A stretch of DNA of 64,000 bases from NCBI RefSeq assembly GCF_001659605.2, contig NC_035174.2:8056402-8120401 (forward strand), read 5' to 3'. Of the stretch, positions 22,553 to 34,170 are shown in pieces. Position numbers and translations under genes: made by a program. Every line of letters starts with the position of its first letter. Position 1 is the stretch's first letter. The notes beneath the pieces are model-generated. The model saw nothing but the letters and a program-made list of their open reading frames with translations, searched no databases and was not told the origin of the DNA. Origin of the DNA: Manihot esculenta. Lineage: Eukaryota; Streptophyta; Magnoliopsida; Malpighiales; Euphorbiaceae.

Positions 22553-25500
22553 ATGTTGGTTCAAAGAAGAGTGACAATGAGCTGGAGGAGAGTGGCCAAC
22601 TCTTTGCTGTCCCTTGTAGCCCATAGCCTGCTTTTCTCATTCACGCTTTTGCTTGCTTTCAAACTCGACCGTGCAGTGTCTTACTCGTGGTGGTATGTTT
22701 ATTTTCTTGCTTGGTTATTTCTTTCTCTTTTCCTATTTTTTATTGTTTGCTGAGAAACTGAATTGGTTTTCTTTTCCCATTATTTTAATGGAGAAAGTTA
22801 TAAACTTTGTTCTGTTCTATGGCATTTTGTGAGAATTCTTAAAGACCTATTTCTTGATATTTCAAATATTATGTTTAAAATCACTTTATAGAAGGAGCTT
22901 TCGGTTGGAGAGCGATTTGAAACAAACACTTGCATTGATTGAGAGTAAAAAATTTGTTGGTGTCGCTTAAAATCTTAAGGGATTTTCTTTGTTTCTCTCT
23001 TCAGATAACGTACGCTTGATTACAATTATTCATTGTGAGACAGTTCTGCTTTCTGAATTGTAGTTATTTCTACTATTAGTTTTTATTATTTTTGTTACTT
23101 TGAAGACAAGGATCATTATTTTACGTTGGTTTGTTGGAAACAATATACTCATGATTCCATTACCATGGAAACCGTCCTCTCATTTAAAAATTTAGCTCTC
23201 CAACCCTTCAAAGACCTCGTGGATGCTGGTGCTCTCCAACCCTTCAAAGACCTCGTGGATGCTGGTACAACTGTCGACTATATATATATATATATGACGT
23301 GAAACTTTAATTTGCTGCAGAATAGGAAAGTAACTAGAATTTTTCACCTCCCTTTTTCTCAAAAATTATTTTACTACCAATGTCTTTGTGGCTAGCTGCG
23401 TGACAAACAAGAAAATGTAGCATCTTCTTGTAAAATATTTTCTGTTGTAATCATATAGAAGGTTGAGAATACCCTTGTCTCAAGTGAATGGAAACTAATA
23501 GTTTGGAGAATTATTTTGATCATGCAGGATCATTTTTGCGCCTCTGTGGCTATTTCATGCGGTGGTTGCACGTTACCGGTTTTCCTTACCTGCTCCATCA
23601 ATGCCCAATGATCGCCATGTATGAAATATTCTCCCCAATTTATTTCAGTTGTCACTTTCTCATGTGACAATTTATCTTTTATTCTCAAGGAAACCAAATA
23701 TTGTTCTTGAATAAATTATAGTAATGGAAGGAAACCTTCTTTCACATGGACAGTGGGCACCATCTCATGCTGTAGTGGCAACTCCATTGCTTGTTGCTTT
23801 TGAACTTCTCCTTTGCATACGTCTTGAGAGAAATTATGGTACATGGCATCCTTCCAAATTTTATTTACTGGTTTGTCATTTATTTCCTTTATGTATTCGA
23901 GTATGCAAATTATCCCTAATGGAAATAATTTAGATTAGCTATCCTGTTTCCTATTATTGTCAGTGGGCATTTCTCCCCATCAGTGTTCAAGGTAAAAATA
24001 CTTGAAACATATTCAGACACTGTCAACTTATTTTGTTCATTGGATTGTTTAATTTGCAGTTGTCGACTTGAAGATTGTTTTCCTGCCATTGCTGATCTTT
24101 GAAATAGCAATCTTGATTGATAATATAAGGTATCTCTTTTATCAATTACCATTAACCTTTCTTTTCTTTACCCACTAGGCACTTATGCAGTCAATTTCTA
24201 ATGCATAAATACAATAATGTTGACCCCTATGTGGTGACGGTTCTTTTGAATTTGAGTAGTTATGTCTTTGCTCTGGAGGTTGTTCATTTACACTTTATTT
24301 TTGGTTCATGGTGATTGTATATAAATTGGTTACATCACTTTGTCTAATATGCAGAGAGTATGGGTATAAGCATAGATGAAAGTTAAGCATAAATGAAATG
24401 CACGTAGGGGAGGTGCGTGGATTAATAAATGTAGAGATTGGGGTATGCTATTCCACCAAGTATGTAATATTTTCAAGGATAGTTAAAATTAATGTGCTAT
24501 TGTTGGGTTTAGCTTGACTTTTTTGTGTGTTTCTAAAGTGTAGGAATAGGATATATAATGCCATATGTCAGGCTATAATGGCATGGTGGGCTTTGTTTAT
24601 ATCTTTTTGCATGTATCCTTGCACTATTATGCAAATTGGTGCATTACTAGCACTGTCCAATTTGATGAGGTTGGAAACTGTGCAGTTATTATTTTGTAGA
24701 AATAGGGTATACTAATTTACTTGGTACTGTCATGGGAGAGTGTTTAATGTGTGCATGAGCCTGCAAGGATGGGTTCCTTACCATGCTAGTGGAGGCTAAC
24801 CTATTATTCACTTCTAAGTCTTGGGCTTAAGAGGAAAATGTTGCAAAGCGTGAGATTTCAATCATAAGAAGTAAAAGACAGGATGTTTCCTTCCTTTAGC
24901 TTCTATCAGGGCAAAATGTAATGAAAGTGGGAAAAGGAAGACCTAGAGGCGAAGGAGAAGAATAAGAATCAATTAATGCATTTTGGGAATTTCATGCTAG
25001 AAACATTAATATATTAGTCATTTTAATTTCATACTTGGTCCTTTTCACTTTTAGTGATGAATTTATGTTCTTTTGGCGATTGAGATGCAAATATGATGAT
25101 GTGGAACTTAATTTTCAAAAGTAATTCTTGTATGATGATTCTTATTGATTTATGCCTTGGTTACTTATTTTTGGTTAAAAAGTGCCACTATCACCTCAAG
25201 CAACAAAGAGTCTTGTTACCTTCAGCACTCCATTCATTTTTTGACAACACTGGTTCCAACTTTCATGGCCTAATATCTTTCATGATTCAATTAGTTATAA
25301 ATGCTTTAATGGCGTTCTGGCTGTTCAAGATGTTTGCATGACATAATTATGAATACCCAAAACTGAAAGAATCTAAACTTATCTTTCATGATTCAATGTA
25401 GTGTTTAGACTTTGAACTGTGCTAGTATAGCTGTGGTGAAAGAATCTAAACTTATCTGCTTGGAAGGTTCCATGCATGGGTCAAATCATACTGCTGCGTC

Positions 25501-27501
25501 ATTTGGTTTAGCAAAGCATTTCCATATCTTATTAAGCAATTTTCTAATGTTCTTAATTATTATAGGATGTGTAGAGCTTTAATGCCTGGAGATGAAGAAA
25601 GCATGAGTGATGAAGCAATATGGGAGACTCTTCCTGTAAGTTTAGATATCTTTGTAGAATTAGAGAATGTTCTAAGAAATATTTGCTAGAATAGTGGATA
25701 CTACAATTGTTTGTTATGGAATTTTTTTTATTTCTTTTTGGTTTTGGATTTTATGGACAAATCCTGTGTAGCAGGGCTGCTTCTCCTTTTTCTTTTTAAG
25801 CTACTCCATAAAAAGGTTGTTGAATGGAGTATGATTACCCGTTACCATAACTCATGCTTGTATTTCAATCTCATATTCGTACTCAAAAGTCAGTATTCAA
25901 TTTTTGAGCTTCTATGAATTTTTTAGCTTTCAACTGACTGTCACTTGCCAGAATATCAAATGTCTAGATTAGATCTTTTATTCTAATTATTCTGCCATGC
26001 CTAATGCCAAGGTCAAGCTACTAGCAACTGGTCTATTAGATAAGGCATCTTCTGAAATATAGTGATATTGTTGTTCTGGGGTATGATAAGCTAAAAGTTA
26101 CTATGTATAGCATCTGGATTTCTTGATTGAATAAATGAACCAACCAAAGGAGGAGCAAACTTGTGGTTATACTCTCCCTCTCTTGTTTTTCTTCCCTCAA
26201 TTGCTAGTTTGAAAAGAGAGGGAAACAATATTCTAAATGTTAACCTGTTCAAAATTTTATGATAGTTATGAAGAGAAATGTTTAGAGCCCATTTTGGATA
26301 TGTGACTTACCTTTCCAAAGAATATTTATACCAGATTTCTTATCTTTGCTTTTTAGCACTTCTGGGTTGCAATATCTATGGTCTTCTTCATTGCTGCAAC
26401 AATATTCACTCTACTGAAGCTATGTGGTAAGCTTTTTACCGTATTCTAGTCACATTCCTATTAGTTGCAAATGTTCTCAATTTGCATAATTTAATTCTAT
26501 TTTACTTGCTTGAGATTGAAGGCATAGATGTTGCTGAAAATTTGGACTTGAGGTTGTTGTCTCTGATTTGTTTTCCATCCTCAACCATGAAACCATTGAG
26601 AGAATCCTGGAGTAATTAGAGAAAGTATAGTTTTTGAGAGATGCATACAAAGAAGGTAGTGTCCTGTTAAACTGTATAAAAATATCCCACTAAACCTTTT
26701 CGCTTTACTTTATTGGTTGAATAATTGAGAAAATTATATAGCAGATAGTAAATTATGCTTTTTTGCCAAGAGCTGGTGGCAGCCAAAGACTGGTGGTGGT
26801 CAATACACTAATATTTAAAAGTGCCAAATAGATGCCATAGGAACCATATCTAAAAGTGGTATAGACCTTTTCAATATGCTGACAATATTGATGATTGATC
26901 ACAGTGGACTTGATTGACAAAATTAACACACAATTCTGTCAGTATCAATCTGCTGGATCACGTGATTTTTTTTTCTTTTAATAAAGATTTTCCTTTAAAT
27001 AATATGCTAGTGTAGCTCATAAGTGTGTCTGCATACATTTTAAAGTTTCTCCACATATATAGCACCATAATTACAGTATAGTAACATTTTTATATATGCA
27101 GGTGACGTGGTAGCTCTTGGATGGTGGGACTTGTTTATAAATTACGGGTATGATTTTACAGCATCCCTCAGTACTGATGTTGGATTTTTTCTGCATCTGC
27201 ATTTGCTGAATGGTGATGTCTTCATTTACAGAATTGCAGAGTGCTTTGCCTTTCTAGTTTGTACGAAATGGTATAATCCTGCAATTCATAGGGATTCACA
27301 TATTGGAGGGTCTGGTTCTTCAATGACTATCACATATATTGACTGGAACAGAGGCTTGGTAGTTTCTTCAGATGAAGACCAAAATCAGAATAGCAGAATG
27401 TGCAACCTGCAGGACATTGGTGGACATTTTATGAAAATTCCTTTTATTGGTTTCCAGATCATGCTTTTTATGCACTTAGAGGTAGGTTTAGGTAAAAAGT
27501 G

Positions 27502-27538
<37 letters not shown>

Positions 27539-29219
27539 AAGTTCTTCTTCAAGTTCAACTCACATTAGAAGCATACTTTCTTTGTCCAATGTCAGGGTAC
27601 GCCACCTGGTGCTAAAAATATCCCATTTGCAGTTCTCTTTGCTCCACTTCTCACGGTGCAAGGAGCTGGGACTTTGTTTGCTGCATATAGATTGTTGGAG
27701 AAAATTGTTATCTTACTACACGGTGGAGCTGGTTCCAGCACATACTTAGCCATTGTGTCAAAAGCTCGTGATTTTCTTGGATTTTTGCACCATGGAACAA
27801 AGTAATGTTTTCTTTGGTAATTTAAAACTTCATTTTTCTTTAGGTAGTCTCTTCTGAATCTGCACCAGCTAGGATAGAAATGCTACGAGTCTAGCAAATC
27901 ATTGCTTATGGTTCATTCTTGTTGACAGGTTCCTGGGTTGGTGGTCGATTGATGAAGGAAGTAGAGAGGAGCAAGCTAGACTATATTATGGTGGAAGTTC
28001 AGGGTATGTTTTGTATTAAAGTGATCATCTGTCTGTGCTCAATGAGGGGATCTGTGCATTAGCAAGTAAATCACCAGGACTATACACATAGTCACATACA
28101 CGTTGATCGTATCACTTGTAGACACACATACATTGTAGTACAGAAATCTGTAGGCAATGAGCTAATATGTGAATTTGCAAGATCAGTCTCATCGCACCAC
28201 CCCCACCCAACTTGTCCATATATTGGTCATGAAAATGATGCATTGATATTGCCATATTAAATTCTGTATCAAAGAGTCTTGTGACTTGCATTATTTGTAT
28301 GCGTTTGCCATCGTGGTTGATTGCACACAATTGGATTTTTAGTAAATCTTCAATTCTTCAAGTCTCTTTTTGTAATATATACACGCATACACAAAATAAC
28401 TAAAGATTACCTTTGTATTCCTTATGATCTCCTTTTATCCTTGTTATTCAGGTACAACACATTCTCACCGGACACTGTGAAGAGGATGCCCAAATCTGAA
28501 CTTGTTGAGGAGGTTTATTTGCATTGTTCTCACTTCTCTCCATAGTTTAGCTATTTTTCCATTACTTCACATGGTCCCTTTATGAAGCTAGAGAAAATTT
28601 AAAATATAATATCTTTCCCTAATAGATTTGGAGACTGCAAGCTGCTTTAGGCGAGCAAACAGAAATCTCAAAAATTAGCCAGCAGGAGTGTGAAAGACTT
28701 CAAAATGTACGAGTGCAAGATAAAAGATGCCTTCTTGTCTGTAATGTTCTTTTTAAACCTTTTGATTTGGTGTCACCATTCACCGACTTGATGAATCTAT
28801 CAGGAAAAAATACTCTGCAGAGTTTGCTTTGAGGAACAAATTAACGTAGTCCTGCTTCCATGCAGGCACCATGTCCTTTGCAGGTATGTGGATCTGCCCT
28901 TTTCCCGCAAATATTCTTTCTGTTGTTACATATGCTAGTGCTTTATAACAAGGTTGTGAACTTTTCTGTTCCCTTGAATAAACCTGTCTTTATGCATGAA
29001 TGGACGAAAATTTGTGAATGCCCTCTGCTCATAGGCAGAGCAAGGTGGTCAAGGGAAGATAAAATTTTCCCAGACTACAGTTTCTTTTTCTTTTTCTTTC
29101 TATTTCCATATTAAACTTGGCTAATACTTTCTCTATTCAGTACTTGCTGTGAGAAGTGTAAAAAGTGCCCGATCTGCCGTGTGGCGATTGAAGAAAGATT
29201 AGCTGTATATGATGTGTAG
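22553..29219 (+). CDS. Multi-pass membrane protein with C-terminal RING finger (TMEM185/fragile-X-F-like, putative E3 ligase)
   Basis: Fourteen exons: 22553-22692, 23528-23618, 23754-23838, 24060-24129, 25566-25635, 26357-26426, 27102-27147, 27232-27481, 27596-27801, 27929-28003, 28452-28512, 28626-28706, 28804-28883, 29141-29219. All have GT-AG ends and together give 467 residues in frame. Hydrophobic segments include SLLFSFTLLLAFKL near the N-terminus, the LLVAFELLLCI and VFLPLLIFEIAILI regions, and HFWVAISMVFFIAATIFTLL. The C-terminus has a C3HC4-type RING at residues 420-454 (CRVC...CRHHVLC...CPIC). This matches the plant transmembrane Fragile-X-F-associated (TMEM185-like) family, of which Arabidopsis At1g68820 is a member. 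The RING suggests ubiquitin ligase activity on an internal membrane, but no substrate is known to me. An in-frame second ATG at 22577 (MSWRRV) fits the family's usual start better than 22553. Confidence 0.9.
23195..23266. repeat. 36-bp perfect tandem duplication in intron 1 of the RING gene
   Basis: Identical units at 23195-23230 and 23231-23266 begin GCTCTCCAACCCTTCAAAG and end GATGCTGGT. Identity of the two copies points to a recent duplication. The unit length is a multiple of three and open in one frame, but there is no sign that it is translated. Confidence 0.9.
27504..27536. repeat. AT dinucleotide microsatellite in intron 8 of the RING gene
   Basis: An AT/TA run of about 33 bp lies between exons 8 and 9 and is likely polymorphic in length. 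Confidence 0.9.
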
Positions 29220-29780
29220 CTCCACTATATTCCACAAGATGGCGCCTGAAAGCTTCCTTGCTGCTCCGGGTTTTAGATGAAGCATGCAAAGAGAAGGTGG
29301 CAATTGGGGGGGAAGGGTTGGTAGCACATTGCTGCCACTTTCAGTTGTGCAAAAATTTCAGTTGTGAAGTTGTCATTAATGCTGAGGTTCAATCGTCATG
29401 TGCAAAATTCCTGTAGGATATTGACGTTTCAACAACAGAACTTTCAAGTAAAATATAATTTGTCCATCTATTCTTCTTCTACTACTACTAACCCCATTAA
29501 TTGGCAGTCATTCCGGTTCAAAAATTGTCTAATGGTGAAATAACTAAAACACCTTTTATGTTCAAATCAAGAAAAAGCACAGACAAGCCACTCTCTAATC
29601 TCATTAAATTATGAGAATCATAGTAAAAAAGAAACAATAGCACCACCAAAAACAAAACTTGCACCTTATTCCGGCAGCGTCACATGCGTCTGGAGGCAGC
29701 GAGGGATTGATTTAAAATTTAGATATTAAAAGTGTAATTTATTAAAAAATTGAATGATCTCGTTCACACAATGTTGTCGG
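29220..29780. other. 3' flank of the RING gene
   Basis: The first 200-250 bases after the stop at 29219 are probably 3' UTR. The rest holds no recognised frame or repeat before the tandem array at 29781. Confidence 0.45.
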
Positions 29781-30006
29781 TTTAAATTATTACGAATATG
29801 ACTACCGTGAGAGAAAGCAGCCAAGGGCTCAATCCATGGATAGTGGGGTCTGATTAGCTTAAATTAGTACGAGTATGACTACTGTGAAAGAAAGCAGCCA
29901 AGGGCTCAATCCATGGATAGCTAGTGGGTCTGATTAGCTTAAATTAGTAAGAGTATGACTACTGTGAAAGAAAGCAGCCAAGGGCTCAATCCATGGACAG
30001 TGGGGA
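29781..30006. repeat. Three-copy tandem repeat (77-80 bp units) between convergent genes
   Basis: Three near-identical units share CCAAGGGCTCAATCCATGGA, which starts at 29821, 29898 and 29978, so the spacing is 77 and 80 bp. Units differ by a few substitutions and a 4-bp AGCT-type insertion. The array lies between the 3' ends of the RING gene (+) and LAR (-). Confidence 0.88.
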
Positions 30007-30424
30007 ACATCTGCTCCATTTAAGGACAAAGTAGGTACTGTCATAATGGTAATCATATACGCAGGTAAAAGAAAATAATATAAAAGAAAGTAGCTTTTTA
30101 TTAATAAATAAAACATTACATCATGACAACAATCCTCTTAATGTCTTTTCATATAGAAAATTCATTAACTTAGATTTAAGGAAAAAACATGGATATTTTC
30201 CCCTGTTTTTAATTCTCATCAGAATCTAACCCAACTATTTAACAGAGGATTCAATCTTGAAACACAACAATTAACAAATAGGGTACTGGCCACAATCTAC
30301 TTATCCCAAGTTTATTTGAAGATCTAGTTTCTCTGCCACGACAAATAGCAAATAAATCATATTTCCTGATAAATCATTGGCAATCCAATTGAATTATAGC
30401 AAAAACAGCAGACTTCCCATAGGA
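30007..30424. other. 3' flank of LAR
   Basis: This AT-rich DNA probably includes the 3' UTR of the minus-strand LAR gene that ends at 30425. No other feature is seen. Confidence 0.45.
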
Positions 30425-31964
30425 CTAGGCACAGGTTGCTGTTACTATGAGTGATTCAACCATTGGATTTGGAGGAGTATTTTCATCAATAGGGCTTAAA
30501 TGCTTCTCATTTAATCCATGAACAAAGTCCTCAAAGCATTCATCCAATGTCCGAAAAGCTTCATCAGGATACAACGTGCTCACTTCAACATCATTAGGAC
30601 CATCAACTGAAAAGTTAACTTGGCAACCTTTGATGAAAATATCATGGGTGAATGATGCAACAATACTTTCGGGTATGCGATTCTCTGCGAGGAAAAGATT
30701 CAGAAGAAATGAAGAGCTTGCTAGAGTAGTAGAGAAAAAGAAGAGAGAAATTAGAGTAGAACCTGCAGCTACAGCAAGTAAATCTTCTTCTGTGACTGTA
30801 GCTCGAGGGAGTGTCTTTCCAATTTTCTTTTCCCATAAAGCTGCAAGCTCGTTCATGTTGTAAAAATTGCAGGATGGTCGGAAATGAAGAGACTTGTTCA
30901 GAGTTCTAACATCATCAACAGCTTGCATTGTAAATTTCCCAATGTCTGTCCCAGCAACGAAGTATGCTGCAACAGAGTACATATGAAAGATATTTTAAAT
31001 TAAAAAGCAGTAAGAAAAAGTCTAATTGTAAGGTGAGATAAGAGCCACTCAAGACATTAATTATTTTTTTTGGTTTTTGTCTTTTTTGGTAGTTGGAAAT
31101 TGGAGTTGAATCTGGACAGCCGAGCGACTCGACACACGCATTTGTCAATCCATTGAATAAAGGTGACGGGCAATATGAACTCTCTTACCTTTGGTGTTAC
31201 CATCACCGTAGATTTGGAGCTTATCAAGCGGAGGACGTACATCCGAAGGGTGACAGTTGTCAAAGTAGGGCCAAGAAGCAATAGAATTGCAACAAATGTA
31301 AGTGTACGGTATACCGTACTCCTCAATAAAGCGTCTAATCTTGCGTTTCTCATCATACATTCGAAGACCTGGCTCCACTGGATCAGCCCTATCGACGTCG
31401 TGCCCAAATTCTGAAGGCAAAAATCTCTGCAGAAGCACGCACATATTTACTCATCAGGTGAAGTCCATTATTAATCGAATTTAGTAAGTTTTGTTTTTTA
31501 TTCTTTATTATTATTATCAAAGTTAATTACCTTAATGGTTCCTACGGCTTTAATAGCCTGGAGTAGAGAAAGCTGGTCCAATATGCTTTCACCACCTACA
31601 GCTGATATTACCACATCAATCTTATGCTCTTTAAGTATCTCCTCCATTTTTTCCTTTTCATTTATCAACCCCTGAAATCAGAAACCAAAAACCGAAAACC
31701 CAGATTACAAAACCAAGAAACAAAATCTATGAGTGGCCATTAACGAGTAGGATCAAGACATACATGCAAGACAATGGCTCCTTTCTCCTCAAGAGATCTG
31801 AGAACTTTAGCCGCAGATGGGCATTTAGGAATGGACCGGACAAGAACATAAGTAGGTCGGCCGGAGTCTAGGCAGGCATCAGCTACAAAATGACCGATAA
31901 AACCAGTTGCTCCAGCAATGAGAACTCGACTCTTCACTGTGGGAGAGGCTGCAGGAACAGTCAT
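30425..31964 (-). CDS. LAR: Leucoanthocyanidin reductase (flavan-3-ol synthesis)
   Basis: Five exons on the minus strand (31764-31964, 31531-31671, 31189-31426, 30763-30966, 30425-30684) give 347 residues. The product is a short-chain, NADPH-dependent reductase of the isoflavone/pinoresinol reductase-like group. The nucleotide-binding motif GATGFIG is at residues 18-24. The three LAR signature motifs are present: RFLP (115-118), ICCN (158-161) and THD (274-276). H123 and K141 sit where grape LAR has its catalytic H122 and K140. LAR converts leucoanthocyanidins to 2,3-trans-flavan-3-ols such as catechin, and LAR products also affect proanthocyanidin chain length. It acts in the cytosol. Nothing looks broken. 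The protein ends in a short tail (VTATCA) after the conserved domain; some LARs have longer C-termini. Arabidopsis lacks LAR, which fits its absence from the otherwise similar Arabidopsis region. Confidence 0.95.
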
Positions 31965-33657
31965 GTTGCTGGTTGAAGAAAGTATGTTTTTTACGTCTCT
32001 CGAACCGAACGAAAGAGCCTACTTGCTTCTGTTTTGAGCAAGAGACTGAGGATTGTTGAAAAGGTGGGAGAACGATATTACGGGAAACAAGTTATATAAA
32101 GAGAAAGTTGCTGAGAATTCGTTGATATGTGAAGGGAAAATTGAAGATGTTTCAGTTAAGCTACCCTTCAACAGACGAATGCTCTATCTTATTTGTTTAT
32201 ACATATGTTTGTGTCACACCAAAAACCAGACACCAATATCTACTGTTACAATGACTTTTAGGTGAGTTTCTCCTTGAAGCTTGACTGATAGCTAGAACTT
32301 ATGCAGGAAGGAAACTCCTGCTGAATGTTCCCATAACTTAATGTCATCAGTCCAGCTAACTGGGAGAAACTTTAATTAATTGAAGGCAAGGTTACATTTG
32401 AATTTGATAACCTTAATTGTGTTTGGGCGTTAATATTATAACAACCGTTTCTTATAACGCCAATCCAAAAACTCCAAAATTTATGTTAATATTTTAATTT
32501 AAACATTTAAATTTTATATAAAACTATCTAAATATTTAAATTTAAATATAATTTATTAACTTTTAAAAATTAAAATTAATAACATAGAACCAACAAAATC
32601 GATTAAGATGGTGATACTTATATATAAAATATAAAAAAATTTCTTACACTATGTCATCCAATCTAAGTGGATAGTAGAAAATTCAATCCATCAAATATGA
32701 AAATTAGATTTCATCAATATTGACCTTATCAATATTCGAAACTAGCAAGTTAAGTTCGGAATCAATTAGCATACCTTTTCAAAGCATATGAGATTTTATT
32801 AGAGTCAGTGATTACATGCCTGTAAGATTAACAGGCACGATTTATGTGATAAATAAAATATGAGTGAGTCAAACAGCAAAGTATTTATTATATATTCATT
32901 ATTAATGAGTTACCTAATATATTTTTCACAAGATTTTACCATCCAATCTAATAAAATGTTACATCCCAATATGATAAGTTTATAAATACTTTTGGACCAA
33001 TCACATTAAGCCACAAATTTTCGGTCCCATTGATTCACTACACACAGAGCTTTCTCCAAATCTCAATATCCACAAACCAAAAGTTTAATTCTATTAACTC
33101 TCAACCACCCAATTTGGTGAATTGTTCAAATCAAACCTTTGTCCACGTATTTTTATTTCCTTATCTCACCAAATCTTAAGTAATTAAAAAATATAAAAAT
33201 TTCAAATAATATGGTACGTGTAATATTTTATTATTTTTTAAATATAAATTAATTATACATATGAAAATAATATTAATATATATTTAATTATAGTTAATTG
33301 ATATATTTAATTCTAAAAGTGATAACAATCTAACTATTAAATATACGACTCCAATTTCAATAATAGATAATTTTATTTTACACAAAAAATTATGAATATT
33401 TTATAATAAATATATTATTTTTAAAAAATTTATATTTGTTATTATATTAAATTAAATATCATATTTATTATAAAATATTTATAATTATTGCTACAAAATA
33501 AAATATATCATTACTAAAAGTATGAATTAATAATTGAATTATTTATCTTTAACTTTATTTTAAAAAATTAACTAAAATTACATTTATAATGTAAGTATTA
33601 AGTCACTTTATTTGAAATTTTAAAGGTTTATATTATAATAAAAAATAATACAAATAT
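31965..33657. other. LAR promoter region and intergenic DNA
   Basis: The first few hundred bases are the probable promoter and leader of LAR, with a TATA box at 32091-32100. From about 32430 onward the DNA is strongly AT-rich with no recognised gene or transposon end up to the LTR relic at 33658. Confidence 0.5.
32091..32100 (-). promoter_or_regulatory. LAR: Probable TATA box of LAR
   Basis: TTTATATAAC on the minus strand lies about 128 bases before the LAR start codon, which allows a leader of about 95 bases. Assignment is by position and sequence only. Confidence 0.55.
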
Positions 33658-34170
33658 ATTATAACGACCCGAAATCGGACCGCTACCGGTGCTAGGATCC
33701 AGATTAACTTAAGGTCGTCGAGACCCGTAGCAAGTCTACTATACATTCTGTCATACCTGGTAAAACCCATACATAATCATACATTTTCATAAAAATTTTA
33801 AACTTTTCATACACCAAACTTGAACTGTGCATGCATCATAACTGTAAACATAAAATCCCCATACTAGAGCCATCATCAAATACTCTAGTTGGGTCCACAT
33901 TACATACATTAAACTTGGTTCAACATATATCATCATTAAAACATTTCATAAAGAGCATGTATTAAAAAGGATTAATCATACATTAGGGTTAAGCACAATA
34001 CTAATCCTCATTACATTACTACACAAGACCTTACATTACATTACATATCGTTTCATGTCTACTACTAATCTATTACATACACATAACCATAAAAATATAT
34101 AAAATTTTACCCTTCTAGAAGGCTCCGATATTCAAAAAATTCTGAATTCCAACGAAGATTCCACCGCCAA
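33658..34170 (-). mobile_element. Decayed, internally deleted LTR copy
   Basis: 33660-33740 closely resembles the distal end of the solo LTRs (CGACCCGAAATCGGACCGCTACCGG and CCCGTAGCAAG blocks), and similarity continues to about 34085 through the landmark blocks. It then jumps to the opposite end of the LTR (TTTTACCCTTCTAGA...CTCCGAT...GATTCCACC). About 1.8 kb of LTR middle, including the motif clusters and TATA box, is missing, and both termini are worn. The right limit is approximate. Confidence 0.75.

Noticed and set aside
22553..22576. ATG at 22553 as the definite start of the RING protein
   Set aside because: It is in frame, but the family start (MSWRRV) begins at 22577. The longer start is listed only as the outer limit.
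28112..28330. Minus-strand 72-codon frame in the RING gene
   Set aside because: It lies within intron 10 of the RING gene and matches nothing known.
30576..31414. Plus-strand frames across the LAR gene
   Set aside because: They are shadows of LAR exons read antisense; the minus-strand exons join in frame and carry all LAR motifs.
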